NCBI GenBank assembly: GCA_029851415.1
Contig: CM056742.1
Location: forward strand, 50,508,954 to 50,572,953
Direction: 5' to 3'
DNA: 64,000 nt
Source of the DNA: Eretmocerus hayati
Taxonomy: Eukaryota > Arthropoda > Insecta > Hymenoptera > Aphelinidae
Under the pieces are notes generated by a model, which was given only the letters and a program-made list of their open reading frames with translations, was not told the origin of the DNA and did no database searches. The position numbers were made by a program, and so were the translations under genes. Shown here one piece after another: positions 63,401 to 64,000 of this stretch (positions within the stretch are counted from its first letter, which is position 1; each line of letters starts with the position of its first letter).

Positions 63401-64000
63401 CAAAAATTCTGGGAAGATCACAATTGTAAGAGAACGTTGAATTTACATTCAAGTTCCGAGACACAGAAAGGAAGTTTCAGCGTTTTAGACGCGAATGAGA
63501 TTTTGAATGTGCCAAAAGTCTACAACGTTGGTAATTAACGTTTAAGCTAAAATTGCCGGTCGTAGCTTCATAACTCACGTGCGCTACACTCTGTGAATTT
63601 GATTATCTTTCTTTGGTGCAGATAGTAGACGGATTTGAGAGTTCTGGACATTGTGGCTCACAACCCCTGCCTCCTTTTGACGAGACTTTATGGATTGAGA
63701 AAAATTGAGCTTGAATTGTAATGAGAGAGAGAGATGGTAGATTGGGAGTACTCAATAAGAGGTCGGATTGCTCTAATTCGTAAAGTTATTTACATGAGTG
63801 TATGAATTGTTCCAGGTACGTGATCCGTCTGGGTGCCAAGGACGAGAACTCGAGTAAGGGCTCGCTAGCTGGTGACGATCCTGTGACAGTGATCATAGGC
63901 GTGGACGACGTAAATGACAACTATCCGCGCTTTCTCGAAGAAATTGGTCAGGTGTCGCTGAAAGAAGACTCACCACTAGGGCACACCGTAGCTGTTCTGC
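30242..64000 (+). CDS. Giant Fat/Dachsous-type cadherin gene, internal part (16 exons, open at both ends)
   Basis: This gene encodes the extracellular part of a very large cell-surface cadherin. Exons join in frame at 30242-30419, 30831-31307, 33236-33399, 34887-35294, 35502-35910, 37208-37486, 38172-38395, 39299-39983, 40130-40480, 44417-44743, 54122-54578, 54900-55827, 55908-56193, 56719-57015, 57092-57548 and 63816 onward. Every junction is GT-AG and phases match. The product shows about 20 tandem cadherin repeats (R1-R20) with A-x-D-x-D, LDRE and DxNDNxPxF motifs. Such giant cadherins mediate calcium-dependent adhesion and, in the Fat/Dachsous pair, planar cell polarity and Hippo growth signalling. 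The number of repeats and the five calcium-free linkers fit Fat or Dachsous. I favour dachsous but did not see the diagnostic cytoplasmic tail, and EGF or laminin-G domains, if any, lie outside. The signal peptide and transmembrane segment are not in view. Confidence 0.93.
30420..30830 (+). other. Intron 1 of cadherin gene
   Basis: A 411-bp intron, GTATGC to TTTGTTCCAG, phase 1. AT-rich; no repeat, RNA or conserved element seen. Confidence 0.85.
30831..31307 (+). CDS. Cadherin exon 2 (end of R1, all of R2, start of R3)
   Basis: Acceptor TTTGTTCCAG, donor GTTAGT, phase 1 at both ends (477 bp, divisible by 3). It completes R1 with the linker DVNDNRPIF. R2 follows with AVDLDSG, FRIDRASGEIFVA and ISASD, but its C-terminal linker is not DxNDN: it reads TVGQGEQSVSCDRPRYS. 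That linker should bind little or no calcium and has one unpaired-looking cysteine. The exon ends early in R3 at GSVRDSNVLSGSG. The 3-fold length and matching phases mean skipping it would keep the frame but fuse R1 to R3. Confidence 0.93.
31501..31700 (+). mobile_element. tRNA-derived SINE
   Basis: The first 80 bases resemble a tRNA gene. GGCCTCGTGGATAAGG is in the A-box position, and GGTTCGAATCT at 31552 is a perfect B box, followed by TCTGCTGGCACC resembling an acceptor end. A non-tRNA tail of about 100 bases follows, ending in an A-rich stretch near 31684. It is unlikely to be a functional tRNA because it sits inside an intron and has an unrelated tail. No target duplication was identified. 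Confidence 0.65.
32742..33071. mobile_element. Palindromic miniature element, family P330, copy 1
   Basis: Inverted arms start with ACCAGGAGAGGTCATC at 32742 and end with its complement at 33071. They match over most of about 150 bases, with a short centre near 32905 (TGTGTGATTTTTAACATGGG). The inner arms contain CTAACGCTCAAGCG and its complement. The same architecture, size and inner motifs (AGCATTG..., GATACAGCC, CAAAGTTTC) recur at 41919-42245 and 61837-62563, so this is a dispersed non-autonomous family. No protein is encoded. Confidence 0.8.
33236..33399 (+). CDS. Cadherin exon 3 (middle of R3)
   Basis: Acceptor TTTTTTTCAG, donor GTGAGT; enters in phase 1 and leaves in phase 0. It is only 164 bp and was found from the phase match. 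The peptide has KFYFVKEEPDLSLEAGTG, LALDRETRDRYVLSVEARGG, then IGYCQ. R3 is shorter than usual between the first strand and LDRE, and its A-x-D-x-D motif is not obvious. It joins in frame to exon 4. Confidence 0.9.
33400..34886 (+). other. Intron 3 of cadherin gene
   Basis: A 1,487-bp phase-0 intron. It holds the TTCAGTGA-rich element at 33760-34358, including a run of 15 G at 33873-33887. Around 34450-34520 the motif AATGTACAG or its variants recur several times. Nothing else is recognised. Confidence 0.88.
33760..34358. mobile_element. TTCAGTGA-rich inverted-repeat element, copy 2
   Basis: Its ends are complementary: CTCTCCGTGTCAATC (from 33763) and GACTGACACGGAGAG (to 34355). The first and last 110 bases are imperfect inverted repeats. 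Inside, the octamer TTCAGTGA or its complement TCACTGAA occurs many times on both strands. A related element lies at 25404-26200. There is no coding capacity, so it is probably a non-autonomous DNA transposon. The G15 tract at 33873 may be a sequencing trouble spot. Confidence 0.75.
34887..35294 (+). CDS. Cadherin exon 4 (end of R3, all of R4, start of R5)
   Basis: Acceptor GAATTTCAG, donor GTAATA, phase 0 at both ends (408 bp). R3 closes with DVNDNPPAF. R4 is complete: ASDPDV, FTIDASNGELQLARRLDYES, ISAHDGAG, closing with DVNDNPPVF. The exon ends just after EGSPVGSQ, the first strand of R5. LDYES replaces the usual LDRE. The exon is GC-richer than the flanking introns, as are most exons of this gene. 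Confidence 0.95.
35502..35910 (+). CDS. Cadherin exon 5 (R5 and most of R6)
   Basis: Acceptor TTTCTACAG, donor GTGGGA; phase 0 to phase 1. R5 has TAVDLDTGNNARINY, LAERLDREST, LLATDNG and the linker DENDNDPRF. R6 begins with ELYTFELAENLPSG and GASDPDLGDNALLRY and stops at FAVDPDTG, continued in exon 6. The preceding intron (35295-35501) is only 207 bp. Confidence 0.95.
35911..37207 (+). other. Intron 5 of cadherin gene, with a small inverted-repeat element
   Basis: A 1,297-bp phase-1 intron. Between about 36455 and 36890 there are three copies of a terminal motif. One is TGTTCCTAATTTGCTCCCA at 36461, and two are in the opposite orientation (GGGGGCAAATTAGG at 36667 and 36862). ATGAGCTAAAGTACGT recurs at about 36566 and 36800. 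GAAACAAGCTTCAAAATGAG at about 36784 is shared with position 407, so this belongs to a dispersed family. The rest is unremarkable. Confidence 0.75.
37208..37486 (+). CDS. Cadherin exon 6 (end of R6, start of R7)
   Basis: Acceptor TCAATTACAG, donor GTAAGA, phase 1 on both sides (279 bp). It continues R6 with VITTREPLDREARAVHELVL and LEARDQG and closes it with DVNDNSPEI. R7 opens with VREEQPAGTEVARVRAVDND and LGENATITYTILN. Skipping the exon would keep the frame. Confidence 0.94.
37487..38171 (+). other. Intron 6 of cadherin gene
   Basis: A 685-bp phase-1 intron, GTAAGA to TGTTGCAG. AT-rich; nothing recognised. Confidence 0.85.
38172..38395 (+). CDS. Cadherin exon 7 (rest of R7)
   Basis: Acceptor CTGTTGCAG, donor GTGAGT; phase 1 to phase 0 (224 bp). 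It contains FSIDLISGMIKTKAVLDHEE and KASDAGKP. The linker after R7 is degenerate, LALADNRPTF rather than DxNDNxPxF, so it keeps an Asp-Asn pair but lacks the full calcium-binding signature. The exon ends at LTFT, the first strand of R8, which continues in exon 8. Confidence 0.92.
38396..39298 (+). other. Intron 7 of cadherin gene
   Basis: A 903-bp phase-0 intron. It has a pyrimidine- and AT-rich central part (38700-39000) with open frames on the plus strand that show no cadherin or other recognisable motif. No repeat seen. Confidence 0.85.
39299..39983 (+). CDS. Cadherin exon 8 (R8, R9, start of R10)
   Basis: Acceptor CTGTTCACAG, donor GTAAAA; phase 0 to phase 1 (685 bp). R8: FDVDRASGQLVVASQLDRES, linker DANDNAPRW. 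R9: SASDPDAGPNAELRY, a long loop of AERPAPESGS type, FAIDSLTG, GRLDRES, RASDRAV, linker DDNDNPPVF. R10 starts with LSPG. The exon is very GC-rich, with strong GC bias at third positions, so several long reading frames in other frames here are shadows. Confidence 0.95.
40130..40480 (+). CDS. Cadherin exon 9 (R10 and start of R11)
   Basis: Acceptor TTTCTAAACAG, donor GTGAGT, phase 1 on both sides (351 bp). R10 has VAVDKDAGENGRVAYTISSG, LGYDSGVVSLARP and TASDHGSPP, but no LDRE. Its C-terminal linker is TTAEGQTSGPPRLLIS instead of DxNDN, so this is a calcium-free linker. R11 begins with RISEGLGVGSDI. The intron before it is 146 bp. Confidence 0.94.
41919..42245. mobile_element. Palindromic miniature element, family P330, copy 2
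   Basis: Its arms are inverted repeats. The left contains CCTTGTGGGTCCTGGAT (from 41934) and the right ATCCAGGACCCACAAGG (to 42229), with outer GGGGAACAATAACC against GGTTGGTGCTCCCC. Inner arms share GCCCATTGGAC and TAGGAGG with the copy at 61837-62563. The copy is about 327 bp with no coding capacity. Arm similarity is high but not perfect. Confidence 0.8.
42290..42447. mobile_element. piggyBac-like miniature element between TTAA sites
   Basis: A GC-rich 158-bp block is flanked on both sides by TTAA (42286-42289 and 42448-42451). Its ends are inverted: CCCGTTCGCTGCGGCGG on the left and, read on the opposite strand, CACGTTTGCTGCGGAGG on the right. TTAA target duplication is the hallmark of piggyBac-superfamily transposons. 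It has no coding capacity, so it must depend on a transposase elsewhere. TTAA is common in AT-rich DNA, so the call rests on both the TTAA pair and the terminal repeats. Confidence 0.65.
43973..44096. mobile_element. Tiny element with 20-bp inverted ends
   Basis: AAATGCCGTTCCATTTCATC at 43973 is matched by GATGAGATGAAACGGCATTT ending at 44095, with two mismatches. The inside is AT-rich and non-coding. It is probably a miniature inverted-repeat transposable element. The family is unknown and no clear target duplication was identified. Confidence 0.55.
44417..44743 (+). CDS. Cadherin exon 10 (R11 and first half of R12)
   Basis: Acceptor GGTTTTGCAG, donor GTGAGT, phase 1 on both sides (327 bp). 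R11 is a shortened repeat: SIPKGVALDKFSVSNSGIVS, SLDREERAHYSVPV, linker DENDNNPEF. R12 opens with LTIPENQESAVVHTIAATDS and DEGKNGEILYSIIS. It continues in exon 11, 9.4 kb downstream, across the intron that carries the LTR retrotransposon. Confidence 0.94.
46089..46228 (+). repeat. Octamer tandem array inside the LTR (AGATCCRC units)
   Basis: About 17 head-to-tail variants of an 8-bp unit, AGATCCGC with variants such as AGATCCAC and AGATCTGC, lie just upstream of the TATA box. The 3' LTR has one extra unit at 52472-52618. The position suggests an enhancer-like U3 array of binding sites; that function is inference. Length change by exactly one unit between the LTRs suggests slippage during replication. 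Confidence 0.85.
46242..46250 (+). promoter_or_regulatory. LTR TATA box
   Basis: CTATATAAA at 46242, directly after the octamer array, is the likely core promoter for the element's RNA; the same sequence is in the 3' LTR near 52630. The transcription start would be expected about 25-35 bases downstream. Not tested. Confidence 0.6.
47008..47025 (+). other. Primer-binding site, tRNA-Lys
   Basis: TGGCGCCCAACGTGGGGC starts three bases after the 5' LTR. From memory it is complementary over all 18 bases to the 3' end of arthropod tRNA-Lys(CUU) including CCA. It would prime minus-strand DNA synthesis. Confidence 0.85.
47084..48445 (+). CDS. gag: gag polyprotein of the LTR retrotransposon
   Basis: 453 codons, ATG at 47084, 59 bases after the primer site. 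The first 200 residues are rich in Pro, Ala, Gln and Glu and look disordered. Residues about 205-375 match the capsid-type retrotransposon gag domain, with a Trp pair followed by a W-x-x-F-K segment (SKWW near 265) and conserved Leu/Arg helices. Near residues 412-425 lies an atypical zinc knuckle, C-x2-C-x3-H-x4-C, one residue shorter than the usual CCHC spacing. It forms the virus-like particle and packages the RNA. No stop or frameshift interrupts it. Its end overlaps pol by 121 bases in a different frame. Confidence 0.92.
   Translation: MSHVPKTPPASRRTRQAAPSTSGSTETPSGAQHQPRRTTQAAQAPASPRQLRHHPLGRPLIAPVPDDLPEIQGAASLEAQQHGASAEIQAALRQPVDVAQLEVVEANLQLAVDAHNREELLVIQEPTNAVAPASDVAEPAAVPAPVSKAVNPGDLVAEQRDEIEPAEHPASEQPANPGAAAPQPAVIQQAADPADIVRSSMEGMRDIFRQLAGTPLTPPDYSGAEHEDPHRFLQKCEEHFCKLGTDEAFRVQIAERALKGDASKWWTCYKDVITDWAKFKELLLARFDSTQLKLKLKVKLYGQPQGEREEVGVFIEKRHLLARRLLPTATEEEMVALLMEAMRGSLRKHLRGNPPTTVGELLSRATELELDEATEQSARKPTLSGNTKPNTPFVPKRAVREFREVNGEKIPKCDFCPGFHWHRDCPSRRTRPENGPGATSSAGTPAPGTAAQQ
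48328..51945 (+). CDS. pol: pol polyprotein (protease, reverse transcriptase, RNase H, integrase)
   Basis: The frame opens at 48325 after a TGA at 48322 and ends at 51945; it is -1 relative to gag, so ribosomal frameshifting within the 121-base overlap is expected. Coordinates start at the first possible codon (TTG), not a proven start. Domains with approximate residues: aspartic protease with LLDSAAS at 66-72; reverse transcriptase from 240, with FCVDFRGIN and the catalytic box FQDD near 387; RNase H with TDACDVGMGAVL near 534 and TDNKALTWL near 604; integrase zinc finger H-H-C-C at 740-781; integrase core D (VDFMG, 810), D (CDNGPQF, 870), E (NPTERRNQE, about 905); a GPY-type module near 1028. 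All catalytic acids are present. Oddities are Ala for Gly in the protease D-S-G motif and Phe for Tyr in the YxDD box. Confidence 0.95.
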   Translation: MPRFPLAPRLSESPNASGKRTRGDEQRGHSRSGNSSPAVSVATADATGLLVASLKVNIGGHLVNALLDSAASDNFISSKIVSAGEIRPFSEPRSAKLAQDDVEMDLQGTCSLPIHVADFQGQATFLVAKHLRARAILGRRWLKENKVLHDHSLDCIYVGTERRTRIFLGRVPRELSSQQHQQLWEQVDHGFPAEYVDAFKAIILRHWKVFDESGPLARTPFIMHDIKVTNHKPFKIPPYRYSAEKKRAISELVKQMLADGVISARSSPYSSPIVLVPKHDGTFRFCVDFRGINSITEDAAQPNPVIHEVLKEIGGAKYYTVIDLRKCYWQIPLTEESRQYTAFCTPDGGQYVFNVAAFGLKNSGRTCNQLIGKEVLLGYVGKFCLNFQDDVVVYSNTYEEHLTHVALVLERLETYGLVCALPKCEFGKTQVSFLGHVVSDKHNEAKTEHVRAVLESHAPRNKKELQKFLGICGWLREYIPGFATIAAPMTELLKKNKSWRWTEAAQHAMDRLREEFKNPLKLHRPRAGEILYLQTDACDVGMGAVLYHQGADGQREVISYASAKFTPTEKAYHSNEKECLAVVWALKKYKHLLEDNCFTLRTDNKALTWLDKVKDERGKLTRWAMFLRRFSFRIEHVPGKENELPDALSRFPGDGVFVDSENDYDALAPPVSQSLEDDVVLANVDCGTLEDVIRQAQDDTEHLPSGPDWEMRNGLLWFIRVPDCPRLYVPEAARDDVLQFYHRDPLAGHPGMKETLQQVRDRYYWPKLRNDVRQYVRVCTDCNLTKAARPTTHGTLSPRQPQRPWEVIAVDFMGYYPRTPRGKKHILVATDVFSRWTEAFPVASSSTEVTMSTLESEVFQRWGYPSVIICDNGPQFRSTQWAKWCEKHQIAVWTTPAYMPRANPTERRNQEIKKGLRLALHSQRNQNNWDLQLPRILFSMRRKKNAATGFSPSELLLGRNLARPGETPAEDLGDREDLIRRAQENQARYTDPPAAEPARFHVGDRVYIKSHPLSKAADQFNAGLAPKWEGPYEIVHDHSTQVYTVERPGNAHIKVHVSQMKRDHSAQSPATDSDVQPPAVAPITADHGANAAATPRSLRLQTTTCHGDAYAEVHADIAPTSDDVAHRPVLDTPIHGSEPNTTPMGKEDLIVRQNASTGVPQIPGSTWKNRRGRPTLEEAARRRHERKLARPPPTHKYDLRRRRST
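51946..52329 (+). other. Non-coding 3' part of the retrotransposon
   Basis: 384 bases between the pol stop and the 3' LTR. There is no env-like frame. AACAATAAAG near 52250 is a possible polyadenylation signal. Unusually, no purine-rich tract lies directly next to the 3' LTR: the last bases are CCCCGGGCGCT. The nearest G-rich stretch is ACGGGGTGTGGG near 52279. Confidence 0.7.
52330..53397 (+). repeat. 3' LTR
   Basis: 1,068 bp, TGACGTGCGC to TACTGTCA, followed directly by the target duplication AGTA. It is about 99.7% identical to the 5' LTR outside two indels (an extra 8-bp unit near 52490 and an extra CCTGG near 52652). Confidence 0.95.
54122..54578 (+). CDS. Cadherin exon 11 (rest of R12 and most of R13)
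   Basis: Acceptor GTGATTACAG, donor GTGAGT; phase 1 to phase 2. It completes R12 (FKLDSSSGELSASNLDREST, AKDRGRP, linker DVNDNAPIF) and most of R13 (AFDPDHGANGKISYSIAD, FRVDNLTGVITTAG). Between the R12 linker and YATTISE there are about 29 residues more than in other repeats. A 60-bp GT-AG segment, 54346-54405 (CAG|GTAAAC ... TTCACTCAG|G), would remove most of this in frame. The exon may really be two exons, 54122-54345 and 54406-54578. Confidence 0.92.
54579..54899 (+). other. Intron 11 of cadherin gene
   Basis: A 321-bp phase-2 intron with acceptor TTTCATTTGCAG. Nothing further recognised. Confidence 0.85.
54900..55827 (+). CDS. Cadherin exon 12 (end of R13, R14, R15, start of R16)
   Basis: Acceptor CATTTGCAG, donor GTGAGT; phase 2 to phase 0 (928 bp, the longest exon here). 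R13 ends with PLDREVQSFH and DVNDNPPSF. R14: RAHDPDATGPNSDIVYSF, FRIERNTGAVTVV, LAHDEGREYRLELLAEDRGS; its linker is calcium-free (VGREKPTGPQLRFQ). R15: QLTAVRSDGRRQRVAYSIG, FAVDELSGQVSVV, then an unusual insert after LLDAE with two cysteines (C-SATQPD-C) and linker DINDNAPVF. R16 starts with VLEGKTKGD. The R15 insert may be useful for assigning the exact orthologue. Confidence 0.95.
55908..56193 (+). CDS. Cadherin exon 13 (R16)
   Basis: Acceptor GATTGCAG, donor GTAAGC; phase 0 to phase 1 (286 bp). The intron before it is only 80 bp. R16 is nearly complete here: SASDLDQGANSRLMYHIVDG, FTIDPPHSGIV, ALDREVLEKYRLTVIAIDQG, linker DINDNQPTF. The next repeat begins at ILVAEG. Confidence 0.95.
56194..56718 (+). 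other. Intron 13 of cadherin gene
   Basis: A 525-bp phase-1 intron. AT-rich; nothing recognised. Confidence 0.85.
56719..57015 (+). CDS. Cadherin exon 14 (R17)
   Basis: Acceptor GCATTTTTCAG, donor GTGAGT, phase 1 on both sides (297 bp). It carries one repeat: GTNVGTILTTITANDVD, FSIDRYGGRVILTNELDAES, VIASDG, linker DVNDNPPRF, ending at VTTLSG. This is a near one-exon-one-repeat unit whose loss would keep the frame. The next intron is only 76 bp. Confidence 0.94.
57092..57548 (+). CDS. Cadherin exon 15 (R18 and most of R19)
   Basis: Acceptor CTCATCACAG, donor GTAAAT; phase 1 to phase 2 (457 bp). R18: VVNATDKDLTRENNIVQYRL, FTIHPLDGILSV, IIAEDSGKP; its linker is calcium-free (RLNGLKSNIPEREYKIS). 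R19 is short: KLDDIDLLDG, then FEIIQGNLILAKTLDRETKD. It continues across a 6.3-kb intron into exon 16. It is more AT-rich than the neighbouring exons. Confidence 0.93.
58376..58512. repeat. Small palindrome in intron 15
   Basis: AAATACTTTCCGAACATG at 58376 and its complement CATGTTCGGAAAGTATTT at 58493, with inner CGCTTCCAAAATGCTTG against CAAGCATTTTGGAAGCG, enclose a spacer of about 50 bases. An open frame of 127 codons (58313-58696) runs through it but has no recognisable similarity. I regard this as a miniature transposable element. Confidence 0.65.
58740..61375. mobile_element. Compound inverted-repeat element in intron 15
   Basis: Three nested inverted-repeat levels. The outermost is CAACTTTGGTACACTC at 58747 against GTACCAAAGTTG and GTACCAAAGTTAC at 61339-61370. 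The middle level, 58825-59045 against 60605-60835, includes AGCTGGATAGGCTCCCG and CGCGGACAAGGGGAAC with their complements. The inner level is 59225-59365 against 60405-60535, for example CACGAGCTGAATAG with CTATTCAGCTCGTG. The inner spacer holds a Cys-rich open frame (59830-60015). It looks like transposons inserted within transposons. No transposase recognised. Confidence 0.7.
59830..60015 (+). other. Cysteine-rich short open frame, function unknown
   Basis: 61 codons, ATG to TGA, inside the spacer of the compound element. Ten cysteines fall within about 37 residues, including C-T-C-E-E-C and C-C-T-Y-C-F-C. The stop is followed by GAGGTAAGA, a good splice-donor sequence. No signal peptide is apparent, though the N-terminus is hydrophobic. 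I recognise no family, and chance is possible because Cys codons cluster in biased sequence. A second frame (60168-60350) downstream looks weakly protein-like (HDQVKTMCETF). Confidence 0.25.
61837..62563. mobile_element. P330 copy 3 with a second palindrome nested inside
   Basis: The outer inverted ends are GACAAGGAGAGCATCAGG (61837) and CTGGTGCTCTCCTTGTC (to 62563), with inner motifs as in the other P330 copies. At 61931-62329 a second palindrome of about 399 bp interrupts the left arm. Its ends are AAGGCCAGGCCGTAGTCCGC and, complementary, GCGGACTACGGCCTCACCTT. Its arms include TCGGAGGATAAGTCGAATTT and GCGCTACGAAGCCAAATATG with their complements. Removing it leaves about 328 bp, the size of the uninterrupted family. 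Confidence 0.8.
62600..63125. repeat. Cluster of three GC-rich hairpins
   Basis: Hairpin 1: AGATGGGTAGTTTTGTTACG (62675) against CGTACAAAACTACCCATCT (to 62757), with an inner palindrome around CGCTACGCTCG. Hairpin 2: about 62772-63019, centred in GTAGCCCTCGGG ... CCCTCGGGCTAC near 62892, with GGGGCAGAAAATGCCG against CGGCATTTTGCCCC further out. Hairpin 3: GGCCAAAAATAACCCATCGC (63031) against GCGATGGGTCACTTTCGGCC (to 63122). They are spaced closely and differ in sequence. The family is unknown. Confidence 0.75.
63816..64000 (+). CDS. Cadherin exon 16 (end of R19, start of R20; cut by window end)
   Basis: Acceptor GTTCCAG before 63816; enters in phase 2, completing an Arg codon so that LDRETKDR joins YVIRLGAKDE. 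R19 ends with the linker DVNDNYPRF, and R20 begins with VSLKEDSPLGHTVAVL. There is a seven-residue insertion-like segment (NSSKGSL) before the last strand of R19. The exon is open at the window end, so more repeats or the membrane region follow. Confidence 0.94.

Larger units (their letters stand above)
57549..63815 (+). other. Intron 15 of cadherin gene, repeat-rich
   Basis: A 6,267-bp phase-2 intron. It contains a small palindrome (58376-58512), a compound inverted-repeat element (about 58740-61375), P330 copy 3 with a nested element (61837-62563) and three GC-rich hairpins (62600-63125). The rest (57549-58375, 63130-63815) is AT-rich with a GA run near 63727; nothing recognised there. Confidence 0.88.

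Overview
This is eukaryotic, almost certainly insect, nuclear DNA. It has AT-rich non-coding sequence, GT-AG introns, a giant multi-repeat cadherin gene and a dense load of transposable elements. The primer-binding site of an internal LTR retrotransposon matches arthropod tRNA-Lys(CUU) as I recall it. Nothing bacterial is present. I cannot name the species; Hymenoptera would fit, but this is a guess.

Right half (30.2-64 kb): one plus-strand gene for a very large non-clustered cadherin of the Fat/Dachsous type. I could define 16 exons with clean splice sites, and the reading frame carries through all 15 introns (about 2,040 codons). They encode about 20 consecutive extracellular cadherin repeats. 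The gene is open at both ends: exon 1 here starts inside a repeat and the last exon runs off the window. The signal peptide, first repeats, transmembrane segment and cytoplasmic tail are therefore not visible. Fourteen inter-repeat linkers carry the calcium-binding DxNDN signature and five lack it, as known for Fat and Dachsous. Dachsous is my preferred guess, not a firm call.

Introns: intron 10 holds a complete, young Ty3/gypsy-class LTR retrotransposon (45950-53397). It has LTRs of about 1.06 kb differing by 3 substitutions and 2 indels, a 4-bp target duplication, a tRNA-Lys primer site, intact gag and an intact pol in the -1 frame. It landed inside one arm of an older inverted-repeat element. 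Other introns carry a three-member palindromic family of about 330 bp (one member with another palindrome nested in it), a piggyBac-like miniature element, a tRNA-derived SINE, a TTCAGTGA-rich element and a cluster of GC-rich hairpins.

Left half (1-30.2 kb): I found no credible protein-coding gene. It is a mosaic of repeats. The most striking is a 6.46-kb hAT-like element (7747-14202; 8-bp target duplication) with 1.45-kb inverted arms and a core built from other inverted repeats. Others are a 2.6-kb element with matching 27-bp ends (16574-19142), a foldback element interrupted by a second element (20330-22810), a pair of diverged direct copies with GC-rich mini-hairpins (1-2770), a TTCAGTGA-rich element (25404-26200) and a nearly perfect 270-bp palindrome (29774-30043) ending 198 bp before the first recognised exon. 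Part of this half may be a long upstream intron of the cadherin gene.
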